A DNA stretch of 64,000 nt from Flavobacterium glycines (GTDB taxonomy: Bacteria; Bacteroidota; Bacteroidia; Flavobacteriales; Flavobacteriaceae), in the NCBI RefSeq assembly GCF_900100165.1, contig NZ_FNEO01000009.1:25309-89308 (forward strand). The letters are read 5' to 3'. The position numbers and the translations under genes are program-made. The number at the start of each line of letters is the position of its first letter. Position 1 is the first letter of the stretch. Of this stretch, positions 18,465-27,919 are shown in pieces. The notes under the pieces were generated by a model that was not told where the DNA came from, made no database searches, and was given only the letters and a program-made list of their open reading frames with translations.

Positions 18465-19143
18465 AATAACATCTAAAAACCAGCACAAAACAGCTTTTTA
18501 TTACAACTATTCAGTGTATAAAAACTTCTTTAAAACTTGCTAAAACGCAATAAAACAACACAAACCCTTATAAAAAGGAAGATTACAACAAAGTACCTAC
18601 GTAGTAAAAAAAACTTAGTAACTAATTTAACCAAAGAAAAAAGGGATTTATAGTAAAAAAGAGAGTTCAAAAACTTCGATTTTATAAAATAAACTCAATA
18701 GTAAATGAAGAGATATACTATAATAAATAATAGGTTTATTTATAAAGAATAAATAGTAAAAAGAATCCGCTACGTACAGTTTGAAGTTCTTTAAATAACG
18801 TTTAAAAAAACAACAATTAAAAAATCTGTCTCTATAGCTTAAAAGATTCCAAAAAACTATTCACTCCAATTATAATAAAGGCATCTGAAGATTTTTAAAC
18901 AATACATCAAAAGAATTTACCAAATAAAACACTGAATTACCTCAAACAATATATAAAACAATACTATTTTGTTCATTTATGTTATCAGTTATCTGTTTTC
19001 ATCGGTAAATTCAAAAATATGACTTTATCTTAAATGTTATTATTTTCAAATAATCATTGTTTTTTTAACAAAAACCAAGATAAAAAGCATTATTTTAGGT
19101 TTCTCTTATTTTTTCAGCAAACTTGAAAAATAAATCAACCAAA

Positions 19144-19159
19144 TAAGTATTTATACTTA
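19144..19159. promoter_or_regulatory. FNR-type site, nitrate reductase promoter
   Basis: TAAGTATTTATACTTA is a near-perfect palindrome of the same class. A -7-like TACTTTTA follows at 19169-19176, so the site centre would be about 30 bases upstream of transcription start. Confidence 0.7.
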
Positions 19160-19232
19160 ATTAATACTTACTTTTACATTTTAAATAGAACTATTCAAGT
19201 TTGTATAAGGAGTTCGCCATTAAAAAACACAA

Positions 19233-22200
19233 ATGATAATGCAAAATTCAGAAATCAAAACTACGTGTTCATATTGTGGAGTAGGATGTGGAATCATAGT
19301 AAGCAAAGATTCCAGTAATGGAGTTACGGTAAAAGGAGACATCGATCATCCTGTAAACAGAGGGATGCTTTGTTCTAAGGGAATGAACCTGCATTATGTA
19401 GCCAACGACACTTCTGACAGGATACTTTTTCCTGAAATGCGCTGGAGTAAATCACACCCAATGGAGCGTGTGACCTGGGACGAAGGCTTAGATCGTGCTG
19501 CAGCAGTATTTTCTTCAATTATAAAAAAACATGGGCCTGACAGTGTAGGTTTTTATATATCCGGACAATGTTTGACAGAAGAATACTATTTAGTAAATAA
19601 ACTGGTAAAAGGTTTTCTAAAAACCAACAACATTGATACCAACTCACGGCTTTGTATGAGTTCAGCAGTGGCAGGATACAAAAAAACATTTGGAGAAGAT
19701 GCTGTGCCAATTGCCTATGACGATATTGAATTAGCCGATACCTTTTTAATCACCGGAGCTAATCCAGCCTGGTGTCACCCTATTTTGTTTAGACGTTTAG
19801 AACAACATAAGGAGAAAAACCCTAAAGTAAAAGTAATTGTAATTGACCCCCGAAAAACAGATACTGCTTTATCCGCCGATTTACATTTACAAATTTTACC
19901 GGGAAGTGACATCATTTTATATCATGCTTTAGCAAAAAGAATCATCGAAAAAGGATACGCCGATATTGATTTTGTTAAAACACACACAGAAAACTTTGAA
20001 GCCTATAAAGAATTAGTACTATCTACATCTTTAGAAAAAGCCACTCAATTGTGTGGTATTTCAATAAAAGAAATTGATTTAGCTGCCGATTTGATAGGTA
20101 AAGCCGAAGGTTTCCTTAGTCTCTGGGCAATGGGATTAAATCAAAGTGCTGTGGGAGTTGATAAAAACACTGCACTTCTTAACATTTCGCTACTAACAGG
20201 ACATGTAGGCAAACCGGGTTCCGGACCATTTTCATTGACAGGACAACCTAATGCTATGGGTGGGCGGGAAGTGGGCGGAATGGCCAATTTACTAGCCGTT
20301 CACAGAGAATTAGCTAATCCTGAACACCGTCAGGAAGTAGCTGATTTTTGGGGAGTAGATTCTATTTCAGAGAAACCCGGACTAACGGCAACCGAAATGT
20401 TTGAAGCACTGGAATCAGGTAAAATGAAAGCGGTTTGGATTATTTGTACCAACCCAATGGTAAGTTTACCTAATTCAAGACAAGCCGAAAAAGCCTTGAA
20501 GAATGCCAAATTTGTAGTTGTTCAGGAAATATCGCACAATGCGGATACCGCTAAATTTGCTGACTTATTACTTCCGGCGGCCGGATGGTTAGAAAAAGAA
20601 GGTACGATGACTAATTCTGAAAGACGAATTTCGTATCTGCCTAAAGGAATTAATGCGCCGGGAGAAGCACTTCCTGATTTTGAAATCCTTACCCGATTTG
20701 CTAAAAAAATGGGATTCTCAGGTTTTAATTTCAATACACCTGAAGAAGTATACAAAGAATACACCCAAATGACTAAGAACACCAATATTGATGTTTCTTA
20801 TCTCAATTACAACCGATTAAAACACGAAGGAACTTTCCAATGGCCGGTTTCTGATTATGGACATCCGGGGACTCCCCGCCTTTTTACCGATAGAAAATTC
20901 TACACTCCTTCACAAAAAGCAATTTTCAATTTGCCGGCAACAATTGAAAATACTTCTGTGGAACCAGATGATAAATTCCCGCTTATCCTAACCACTGGTC
21001 GTATCAGAGACCAATGGCATACCATGACAAAAACAGGAAAAGTATCCCGATTATTATCTCACATTCCGAATCCTTTACTAGAAATCAATCCAATTGACGC
21101 TTTTAAAACCGGTATCGAAAACGGAGATGTAGTAGTTATTAGTAGCCGAAACGGAGAAGTTCGTGTAAAAGCAAATATTACGGATACAATCAAAGAAGGC
21201 GTTGTATTCTTACCAATGCACTGGGGAAAACAATTGGAAAACGATTTAAACAGAACCAACAACCTCACCAATACTTTGGTTGACCCTGTTTCTAAAGAAC
21301 CCGATTTTAAATATACAGCAGTAGCAGTTAAAAAATACGAAAAACCATTCCAGAAAATAGCAATTGTAGGAGCCGGAGCAGCTTCGTTCCGATTTATACA
21401 AAATTACAGAGAACTCAATACTACCGATGAAATTGTAGTTTTCTCTAATGAAGCCAATCCTTTTTACAACCGCGTACTTTTACCGGAATATGTTACCAAT
21501 GAATTATCCTGGGAAAATTTATTAAAAATCCGAACGGATGATGGCTTAAGCAAACTTAACATTAAATTGAAATCTTCTGTTGGAATTGACAACATTGACA
21601 CTGTCAATAAAACCATTACCGACAGTCGTGGTGAAACACATACTTTTGATCGTTTGATTCTTGCTACCGGCAGCCGTCCTTTTATTCCTGAAAATGCTCA
21701 GTTACATTTACCGGGACGTTTTACCATGCGTAGAAAAGAAGATGCTGATCGATTGAAAAACTATTTAGACCAAACTAATTTGGCTCCGGAAAACCAACAC
21801 GTGGTAATTGTAGGCGGAGGTTTATTAGGATTGGAATTGGCAGCAGCCTTAAAACACAAAAAAGTAAAAATTACGATTATTCAACGAGCTTCCCGATTAA
21901 TGGAGCGTCAACTGGATCGTATTTCCTGTAAATTATTGGCTGAAGAAGTACAATTGAGAGACATTCAGATTTATTTTGATAATGAGGTAAGTACTGTTTT
22001 CGAATCGGATAATCCGAACGAACTGGAAATTGCACTAAAAAGTGGTAGAATACTAACTGCTAATGCTATTGTTTACGCTATCGGAACTGTTCCGAATATA
22101 GAAATTGCCAAAGAAGCAGGTATTGCCTGTGGTCGTGGAGTAAAAGTAAATCAGTATTTACAATCTTCAAATCCGGATGTTTTTGCAATTGGAGAAATTG

Positions 22201-22757
22201 CCGAATTCGACGGAAAACTATTCGGGATTACTTCCGCTGCCGAAGAACAGGCAGATATTTTAGCCAACTATTTTGCCGGTGATATCAGCAGCTATTACAA
22301 AGGTTCTGTACTGATGAATATTTTAAAATTAGAAGATATTAACCTGTGTAGTATTGGAGAAGTAAGTATTCCCGAAAATGATGATAGTTACGAAGAAATT
22401 GTTTTCTCTGATTTGAAAAAACGTTACTACAAAAAATGTATTGTAAAAGATGATTTGCTGGTTGGAGCTATTTTGATGGGAGACAAAAACGAATTTGCCG
22501 AATTCAAAACCATGATTGAAAGCAAAATCGAATTGTCAGACAAACGAAATCAATTGCTACGTGGAAGCAATGCCAGTGCTAAACCGGTAGTGGGCAAATT
22601 AGTTTGCTCCTGCAGTCAGGTAGGAACCGGAAATCTTGAAGAAGCTATCAAAGCCGGAACCATTAATTTCACTGAATTATGTAAATCAACCGGAGCCGGT
22701 TTAGGATGCGGAAGTTGCAAAACCGAAGTAAAAGAAATATTAGCTAAATGCAAATAA
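19233..22757 (+). CDS. Assimilatory nitrate reductase fused to NirB-type NADH-diaphorase and BFD [2Fe-2S] domain
   Basis: 1174 residues, three modules. (1) Residues about 8-690: molybdopterin oxidoreductase of the NasA/NarB type with [4Fe-4S] cysteines C12, C15, C19 and C47, and the C-terminal molydopterin-binding domain (LILTTGRIRDQWHTMTKTG). (2) About 705-1095: FAD/NAD(P)-binding diaphorase as in NirB, with dinucleotide motifs AIVGAGAASF and VIVGGGLLGLE. (3) About 1123-1165: BFD-like [2Fe-2S] domain with C1125, C1127, C1159 and C1162. It should pass NADH electrons through FAD and FeS to Mo-bisMGD and reduce nitrate in the cytoplasm without a separate donor. AUG at 19233 or 19239 is possible. 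An isolated AAGGAG lies 20 bases upstream, too far for a normal ribosome site. Confidence 0.93.
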   Translation: MIMQNSEIKTTCSYCGVGCGIIVSKDSSNGVTVKGDIDHPVNRGMLCSKGMNLHYVANDTSDRILFPEMRWSKSHPMERVTWDEGLDRAAAVFSSIIKKHGPDSVGFYISGQCLTEEYYLVNKLVKGFLKTNNIDTNSRLCMSSAVAGYKKTFGEDAVPIAYDDIELADTFLITGANPAWCHPILFRRLEQHKEKNPKVKVIVIDPRKTDTALSADLHLQILPGSDIILYHALAKRIIEKGYADIDFVKTHTENFEAYKELVLSTSLEKATQLCGISIKEIDLAADLIGKAEGFLSLWAMGLNQSAVGVDKNTALLNISLLTGHVGKPGSGPFSLTGQPNAMGGREVGGMANLLAVHRELANPEHRQEVADFWGVDSISEKPGLTATEMFEALESGKMKAVWIICTNPMVSLPNSRQAEKALKNAKFVVVQEISHNADTAKFADLLLPAAGWLEKEGTMTNSERRISYLPKGINAPGEALPDFEILTRFAKKMGFSGFNFNTPEEVYKEYTQMTKNTNIDVSYLNYNRLKHEGTFQWPVSDYGHPGTPRLFTDRKFYTPSQKAIFNLPATIENTSVEPDDKFPLILTTGRIRDQWHTMTKTGKVSRLLSHIPNPLLEINPIDAFKTGIENGDVVVISSRNGEVRVKANITDTIKEGVVFLPMHWGKQLENDLNRTNNLTNTLVDPVSKEPDFKYTAVAVKKYEKPFQKIAIVGAGAASFRFIQNYRELNTTDEIVVFSNEANPFYNRVLLPEYVTNELSWENLLKIRTDDGLSKLNIKLKSSVGIDNIDTVNKTITDSRGETHTFDRLILATGSRPFIPENAQLHLPGRFTMRRKEDADRLKNYLDQTNLAPENQHVVIVGGGLLGLELAAALKHKKVKITIIQRASRLMERQLDRISCKLLAEEVQLRDIQIYFDNEVSTVFESDNPNELEIALKSGRILTANAIVYAIGTVPNIEIAKEAGIACGRGVKVNQYLQSSNPDVFAIGEIAEFDGKLFGITSAAEEQADILANYFAGDISSYYKGSVLMNILKLEDINLCSIGEVSIPENDDSYEEIVFSDLKKRYYKKCIVKDDLLVGAILMGDKNEFAEFKTMIESKIELSDKRNQLLRGSNASAKPVVGKLVCSCSQVGTGNLEEAIKAGTINFTELCKSTGAGLGCGSCKTEVKEILAKCK

Positions 22758-22763
22758 GTTTGT

Positions 22764-22824
22764 AGTTTATAGTTTGTAGTTCAGTGTTCGGTAACTATAA
22801 ACAATAAATGACAAACCATAAACT
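22764..22824. repeat. Intergenic inverted repeat (AGTTTATAGTTTGT)
   Basis: Arms 22764-22777 and 22811-22824 match at 13 of 14 positions (one G-U) and fill the gap between the nitrate reductase and rubredoxin-fusion genes. Confidence 0.7.
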
Positions 22825-22833
22825 TTAAAGAAC

Positions 22834-24279
22834 ATGGAATTAACACGATTAATAGTAAAAGGAGGCGTTATTTCGCCGGGCGAGTTAAGAAACATTGTCA
22901 ACCTGAGCTTAGAACAAGGGCTAAAAAACATTTCTTTTGGTTCCAGACAAGATATTATTTTCCCTAATGGTTTCAAATATTCGGAATCAGAAAACAATGG
23001 AAAACTACATATTGTTTATCCAAATGAACAAAGCGGAAACAACATTGTTTCTTCTTATGTTTCTACTGATATTTTTAGAAACACCCCTTGGCTTACCGGT
23101 AATAAATTCCTGTATATTTTAGAACAATTCAAAGAACAACCTGTCTTAAAAGTAAATATCACCGATCCAAAACAACAATTAGTTCCATTATTTACCGGAC
23201 ATATCAATTTTATTGCTTCAGAACATGAAGATTATTGGTACTTATACATTCGTTTGCCTAAATGGCAGCGTATAGAAGTGTATCCTGTTTTGATTTACAG
23301 CTGGGATATTGCTAAAATTTATTACGAAATAGAACGTATTGTTAGCGAAGAAGCTATTGGAATTGACATGATTTTCAATTTGGTTAGCGAAAATATAGAT
23401 TCTAATAACCGAACCATCGACAAAGCTTTAAATATTCCTTTTTATCCGTTTCCTTATTACGAAGGAATGAACCGTTTGGGTATTGATCAATACTGGCTAG
23501 GACTATATTGGAGAAACAACCTTTATGATTTAGAGTTTTTAAAGGAAATGTGTGATTTGTGTTTTGATTGCAAAATCGGAAAAATATGTATTACTCCCTG
23601 GAAATCTTTTATTGTTAAAGGAATTCCAAAAGACCGAAAATTAGACTGGGAAAAATTCCTTGGAAAAAAAGGAATCAATGTACGCCATTCCTTATTGGAA
23701 CTAAACTGGCATTTGCCTGTAGCCACCGACTGGTCTTTGAATCTAAAAACGTTCTTAGTGAGAACATTAGATCAATTTGACATCAGTACTTACGGACTTA
23801 CTTTTGGTATTTCCGATTACAATCGCGAAGGACATTATTTTACCTCAATTGTAATTGAAAAAAATAGGTTACCAAAGGATTTGGAGTCTATTAAAATCAG
23901 AGACACTTACAATGTGCTGTACGCCAAACATTTCGACCCTAACACCAGAGAATACATTGTTCACACTCAGGATATTGACAAACTGGAATTACCAAGTATT
24001 TTAATCGAATTGAGTAAAAAATACTTTAATGAATTAGGAAATATCACAACAGTTGAAAATAATGCGGCTGCGGCTGCAACTAAAAAAGAAAATCAGGAAC
24101 ATGATATTTACCAATGTACAGAATGCTTAACCATTTATAACCCTGAATTTGGTGATGCGGTACAAGGAATCAAAAAAGGAATTCTGTTTGAAGATCTTCC
24201 TGCTGACTATTGTTGTCCGTTATGCGAAGCTCCAAAATCAGATTTTGTACTTTTGACAACAGAAAAACAAGATATTTAA
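22834..24279 (+). CDS. NirA/CobG-like protein fused to a C-terminal rubredoxin
   Basis: 481 residues. The start GGVISPGELRNIVNLSLEQG followed by ISFGSRQDIIF matches the ferredoxin-like half-domain of nitrite/sulfite reductases, and CITPWKSFIV recalls the TPW motif of CobG/NirA. The siroheme/[4Fe-4S] signature cysteines of those reductases are not found. Instead there is a compact cluster C240-x2-C243-x2-C246-x5-C252. The C-terminus (about 425-475) is a rubredoxin, YQCTEC...DYCCPLCEAPKSDF. It follows the nitrate reductase by 76 bases, so an electron-transfer or accessory role in nitrate or nitrite reduction is likely. Catalytic nitrite reduction is not supported by visible motifs. Confidence 0.75.
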   Translation: MELTRLIVKGGVISPGELRNIVNLSLEQGLKNISFGSRQDIIFPNGFKYSESENNGKLHIVYPNEQSGNNIVSSYVSTDIFRNTPWLTGNKFLYILEQFKEQPVLKVNITDPKQQLVPLFTGHINFIASEHEDYWYLYIRLPKWQRIEVYPVLIYSWDIAKIYYEIERIVSEEAIGIDMIFNLVSENIDSNNRTIDKALNIPFYPFPYYEGMNRLGIDQYWLGLYWRNNLYDLEFLKEMCDLCFDCKIGKICITPWKSFIVKGIPKDRKLDWEKFLGKKGINVRHSLLELNWHLPVATDWSLNLKTFLVRTLDQFDISTYGLTFGISDYNREGHYFTSIVIEKNRLPKDLESIKIRDTYNVLYAKHFDPNTREYIVHTQDIDKLELPSILIELSKKYFNELGNITTVENNAAAAATKKENQEHDIYQCTECLTIYNPEFGDAVQGIKKGILFEDLPADYCCPLCEAPKSDFVLLTTEKQDI

Positions 24280-24307
24280 ATTAAAATTATCCTAAAAAAC
24301 ACCTTTT

Positions 24308-24859
24308 ATGAGTCTCGAATATAAAACTGTTGATTCTTCAAAAATAACTATATCAGAGTTAATGCTTCCTTCGCACACTAATTTCAGTGGGAAAATTCAT
24401 GGTGGCTATATTTTATCCCTAATGGACCAAATTGCCTTTGCCTGTGGTTCTAAATTTTCAGGAAATTATTGTGTAACAGCTTCTGTAGATACCGTAAACT
24501 TTCTGAAACCAATTGAAGTAGGCGAATTGGTAACAATGAAAGCAAGTGTGAATTATGTTGGAAACAGCTCCATGATTATCGGAATTCGGGTAGAAGCCGA
24601 AAACATTCAATCAGGAGTGATTAAACATTGTAACTCTTCTTATTTCACAATGGTTGCCAAAGATAAAGAAGGGAAAAACACTCCTGTTCCGGGTTTAATT
24701 CTTACTACCTTAAAAGAAGTGAGTCGTTTTCAAAACGCATTAAGACAAATTGCATTGAAAAAAGAAAAAGAATACCAAAAAACCATTGCTACTTTTGGTT
24801 CTATTGAGAACATATTAAAATCAAACGAATACAAAGTAAAAGTAGACTTTGAAAAATAA
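24308..24859 (+). CDS. Acyl-CoA thioesterase, hotdog fold (YciA/BFIT-like)
   Basis: 183 residues. It has a hotdog-fold thioesterase core with LMLPSHTNFSGKIHGGYILSLMDQIAFACGSKFSG, where the N-F-S-G-K-I-H-G-G stretch is the family's active-site region, and VTASVDTVNFLKPIEVGELVTMKASVNYVGNSSM. A charged C-terminal tail of about 40 residues follows. It hydrolyses acyl-CoA to free acid and CoA in the cytoplasm. Placed 28 bases after the rubredoxin-fusion gene with no terminator between, it may be co-transcribed by read-through. A strong terminator follows. Confidence 0.88.
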   Translation: MSLEYKTVDSSKITISELMLPSHTNFSGKIHGGYILSLMDQIAFACGSKFSGNYCVTASVDTVNFLKPIEVGELVTMKASVNYVGNSSMIIGIRVEAENIQSGVIKHCNSSYFTMVAKDKEGKNTPVPGLILTTLKEVSRFQNALRQIALKKEKEYQKTIATFGSIENILKSNEYKVKVDFEK

Positions 24860-24924
24860 AATGTTGCTATAAACCCGACCGTTTGCTAAAACGGCCGAAT
24901 CTATAAACAACATCTAAAAACGCG

Positions 24925-24953
24925 AAAAGCACAGTGTAATACTGTGCTTTTTG
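24925..24953 (+). terminator. Rho-independent terminator after the thioesterase gene
   Basis: AAAAGCACAGT and ACTGTGCTTTT form a perfect 11-bp stem with a 5-base loop, followed by TTGTATTT. A second small hairpin (CCGTTT/AAACGG) lies at 24879-24894. Confidence 0.88.
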
Positions 24954-24970
24954 TATTTAAACTACAAACT

Positions 24971-25000
24971 TGTCATTCCGACGAAGGAGTAATCTCATCA
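24971..25000. repeat. Fragment of a dispersed Bacteroidetes repeat (GTCATTCCGACGAAGGAG)
   Basis: The word GTCATTCCGACGAAGGAG followed by TAATCTCATCA is a sequence I recognise as recurring in intergenic DNA of flavobacterial genomes. Its role is unknown. Only one copy is in this window. Confidence 0.5.
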
Positions 25001-25034
25001 AATGACTTGAAGGAAAAATTCTTTCCAAAATTAA

Positions 25035-25487
25035 TTAATACCTTGATTCTTTATTAAATTCTGCTTTTTGCCATTGGGTAAATTCATAATAAAAATATCC
25101 AAACCAAATAATCATCCCTAATATCAACAAGATTATTCTTTGTTTAAATTTCAAAATGTAATTTTCTTGTTTTAATTCGTAAAGAACTCTCCATTGCTTC
25201 ATAAGTATAAAAGGAGAAACAACAACAATAAAAATCATTTCAAAAATATTATACTTTTCAAGTTTGTTCAACTTTCTTTTACTTTCTAAATTTTCATTCT
25301 CATTATTAATTTCTTTGAGTATTTTTTCAAAATAATCATCTTGTTGTTTTTCAGTAATATTTCTCTTTTTTAATTCAGATTTGGCTTGATTAATTGCATC
25401 TTGTTTCCAAACTTTAGTTGACGAATTTGCAATTAAAATTAGTTCATCAGTTTTTCTTTCAGCTATTTTGGGATAATATTCAGGCAT
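25035..25487 (-). CDS. Hypothetical small membrane protein
   Basis: 150 residues. The soluble N-terminal half (1-80) is rich in Lys and Glu, and residues 7-50 (ERKTDELILIANSSTKVWKQDAINQAKSELKKRNI) form a predicted helical hairpin. It is followed by two hydrophobic segments, about 85-100 (FEMIFIVVVSPFILM) and 117-135 (ILLILGMIIWFGYFYY). No family recognised. Codon use looks like the neighbours. It is 76 bases upstream of the moaA stop on the same strand, beyond the end of the molybdenum operon. Confidence 0.6.
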   Translation of the reverse strand: MPEYYPKIAERKTDELILIANSSTKVWKQDAINQAKSELKKRNITEKQQDDYFEKILKEINNENENLESKRKLNKLEKYNIFEMIFIVVVSPFILMKQWRVLYELKQENYILKFKQRIILLILGMIIWFGYFYYEFTQWQKAEFNKESRY

Positions 25488-25563
25488 TTTTAATGAAGAT
25501 TTGGGTTTTATAGTTTCGCTTTTTGATTTAAACTTTCTTTAACTAATATGTTGGAACAACAAA

Positions 25564-26571
25564 CTACCCCCCAATAGCAATCATAGAACGATTATCCTGA
25601 TTTAAAACAGGATTATCAACATCTTCAATAGTTGTCATACCTGCTCTAACTTTCTTCTTATTTTTAATTGCAGAAGCGATAATCATTTCTATTGCTTCGC
25701 CATTTCTATAAGCCGTAAGTAAATCCGTTTCTGAATTGGAAAACAGGCAATTCTTGATTTTTCCATTTGCCGTAAGGCGGATTCTATTACAGCCATCACA
25801 AAACGGATTGGTAATCGAACTAATAATCCCGAAACTTCCTAAATGATTTTTGATTTTGAATTCTCTGGCAGTGAAGTTTTTTTCGTCTTGTAATTTTTCA
25901 ATATTCGATTCCGAGAAATGAGTTTTCAGCTGATTTAAAATTTCCGTTTGAGAAACCATTTTGCTCCTATCCCACTGATTTCCGGCAAAAGGCATGAATT
26001 CGATAAAACGAATCGAAATAGGCAAAGATTCTGTCAGATTTATAAAATCGATAATTTCGTTATCATTAAAACCTTTAATCAAAACCACATTAACTTTTAC
26101 CTTAAAATCATTATTCAAGAGTAAATGCAAATTATCAATTACCTTTTCAAACTGATTGCGAAGTGTAATGGTGTTGAATTTGGATGCCACCAAAGTATCC
26201 AGACTCAGGTTGATTTTTTTGACGTTAAACTGTTTTAAAACATCAATATGTCTGTCAATCAGAATTCCGTTTGTAGTAATTGAAATTTCTGTTTCTAATT
26301 GGGATAACTTTTCAATAATTTCAGGAAAATCTTTTCGCAACAGCGGTTCTCCTCCTGTCAATCTTATTTTGTTAACGCCATTATTTACGAATGTTTGGGC
26401 GATAGCAAAAACCTCATCGGCGGTCATTAACTCTTTTTTCGGAGATAATGCAATTCCCTCAGCAGGCATGCAATAAGTACAACGCAAATTGCATTTTTCA
26501 ATTAAAGAAATACGCAAATAGTTGTGTTTACGACCAAAATCATCCGTCAATATGGTGTTATTTGGTATCAT
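25564..26571 (-). CDS. moaA: GTP 3',8-cyclase MoaA
   Basis: 335 residues, radical-SAM enzyme making the first molybdopterin intermediate from GTP together with MoaC. The N-terminal [4Fe-4S] cysteines are C27, C31 and C34 (EKCNLRCTYCMP), with the SAM-binding TGGEPLLRK. The second cluster is in NPFCDGCNRIRLTANGKIKNCLFS, and the C-terminus ends in GG as expected. It is the last gene of the molybdenum-cofactor operon, and its start overlaps the end of the moaCB fusion gene by 14 bases, indicating translational coupling. Confidence 0.96.
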   Translation of the reverse strand: MIPNNTILTDDFGRKHNYLRISLIEKCNLRCTYCMPAEGIALSPKKELMTADEVFAIAQTFVNNGVNKIRLTGGEPLLRKDFPEIIEKLSQLETEISITTNGILIDRHIDVLKQFNVKKINLSLDTLVASKFNTITLRNQFEKVIDNLHLLLNNDFKVKVNVVLIKGFNDNEIIDFINLTESLPISIRFIEFMPFAGNQWDRSKMVSQTEILNQLKTHFSESNIEKLQDEKNFTAREFKIKNHLGSFGIISSITNPFCDGCNRIRLTANGKIKNCLFSNSETDLLTAYRNGEAIEMIIASAIKNKKKVRAGMTTIEDVDNPVLNQDNRSMIAIGG

Positions 26572-27472
26572 GATTACTCCCTTTTAGGATGTGAAAAACA
26601 TGTAAAACATGTGGAAAAACAGCATCCATAGATTCTTTGGCACCGTTAACCGAACCTGGCAAAGCCAAAACCAAGCTATCTCCTATAGTTCCGACAACTG
26701 AACGTGAAAGCATTGCATACGGCATTCTGTCCTGACCATAATTACGAATCGCTTCTTCAATTCCCGGAATTCTGTTTTCTAATAACGGTTCTAAAGCTTC
26801 CGGCGTAACATCTCTTGGCGAAAGCCCTGTTCCTCCGGTAAAAATTACCAGCTGATTATCCTCAGCATATTTTTTAGTTCTGTCCTGAATAAAATCAACC
26901 TCATCTGGAATAATTTCGTAATGCGTAGTTTCAACACCATACGATTCTAATTTCTCAACGATAACTTTCCCTGAACGGTCTTCTTTTTCTCCTGCAAAAA
27001 TAGAATCCGAACAAACAAAAACTGCCGCTTTTAAAACATCACGGAATCTGTTCTTATAAGATGATTTCCCGCCTTTTTTCTCCACTAATTTAATAGTCGA
27101 AATTTCGATATTCTTATCAATCGGTTTCAGCATATCATACATAGTCAACGCCACAATAGACGCTCCGTGCATCGCCTCTACCTCTACTCCGGTTTTGTAA
27201 ACGGTTTTCACCGTAAACAAAATATCAATCGTTAAATCCTTGATTTCATAAGCCACCGCCGTATATTCAATTGGCAGCGGATGACAATCAGGAATGGATA
27301 AATGCGTATTTTTCACAGCAAATAAACCCGCTGTTTTAGCCATTTCAAGCACATTGCCTTTGGGAACCAAATTTTTCTCAATAGCTTCAATAGTTTCCGG
27401 CAAACTTACTTTTACCGTTGCCATGGCTGTTGCTGAGCGCAACGTACTTATTTTATGGGTAATATCTACCAT
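26558..27472 (-). CDS. moaCB: Bifunctional MoaC-MoaB/MogA fusion
   Basis: 304 residues. Residues 1-150 are MoaC (cyclic pyranopterin monophosphate synthase), with MVDITHKISTLRSATA and MHGASIVALTMYDMLK. Residues about 155-300 are a MoaB/MogA molybdopterin-binding domain, with SDSIFAGEKEDRSGKVI, IFTGGTGLSPRDVTPEA and ALPGSVNGA. The fusion couples the second step with adenylylation of molybdopterin. It lies between moaE (2-base gap) and moaA (overlap). Confidence 0.94.
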   Translation of the reverse strand: MVDITHKISTLRSATAMATVKVSLPETIEAIEKNLVPKGNVLEMAKTAGLFAVKNTHLSIPDCHPLPIEYTAVAYEIKDLTIDILFTVKTVYKTGVEVEAMHGASIVALTMYDMLKPIDKNIEISTIKLVEKKGGKSSYKNRFRDVLKAAVFVCSDSIFAGEKEDRSGKVIVEKLESYGVETTHYEIIPDEVDFIQDRTKKYAEDNQLVIFTGGTGLSPRDVTPEALEPLLENRIPGIEEAIRNYGQDRMPYAMLSRSVVGTIGDSLVLALPGSVNGAKESMDAVFPHVLHVFHILKGSNHDTK

Positions 27473-27474
27473 TT

Positions 27475-27906
27475 TTATTTATTTTGCTTCCAAACGAAGT
27501 CTTCATTTTCAAATATTTCCTTACCAAAGATAGGTACTTCGGTTTTAATCCAGTTTACAATAGCTTCAGTAGCTTCATAAACCTCAGGTCTATGTCCTGC
27601 AGAAACAAAGACAAACAGACAAATTTCACCGGCTTTTACAACACCCAAACTATGGTAAATGTGCATACAAACCAGATCAAATTGAGCAAAAGCTCTTTCT
27701 CTGATTACACTTAAAGCTTCATTAGCCATTTCTTCATAAGCCGTGTACTCAATTGCTTTTACCACATTTTCCTCATGAATATCGGCACGAACCTGACCCA
27801 AAAAAATATTGTGCGCACCAATGGTATGTTTTCCCTGGTGTTTTGCAATCGAATCGGCTATGAATTCAGGAGTAATGGCTCCTTCTATGAAAACTTTTTT
27901 GCTCAT
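27475..27906 (-). CDS. moaE: Molybdopterin synthase catalytic subunit MoaE
   Basis: 143 residues. GAHNIFLGQVRADI, the YTAYEEMANEAL segment, HSLGVVKAGEICLFVFVSAGHR and the active-site lysines in WIKTEVPIFGKEIF are all visible. It pairs with MoaD (29074-29310) to insert the dithiolene sulfurs. A palindromic repeat of the ACCGCAAA family fills the 69 bases between it and the upstream moeB-like gene. Confidence 0.94.
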   Translation of the reverse strand: MSKKVFIEGAITPEFIADSIAKHQGKHTIGAHNIFLGQVRADIHEENVVKAIEYTAYEEMANEALSVIRERAFAQFDLVCMHIYHSLGVVKAGEICLFVFVSAGHRPEVYEATEAIVNWIKTEVPIFGKEIFENEDFVWKQNK

Positions 27907-27919
27907 AATATTATTTTTT

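Larger units (their letters stand above)
18289..19232. other. 944-base regulatory gap between nrtA and the nitrate reductase gene
   Basis: A divergent, very AT-rich region. It holds the nrtA leader and promoter, an FNR-type site near each end (18449-18464 and 19144-19159), two further TACGTA words (18598-18603 and 18770-18775), and an unusually long central stretch with no convincing ORF, tRNA or hairpin. A short regulatory RNA cannot be excluded by eye. Confidence 0.5.
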
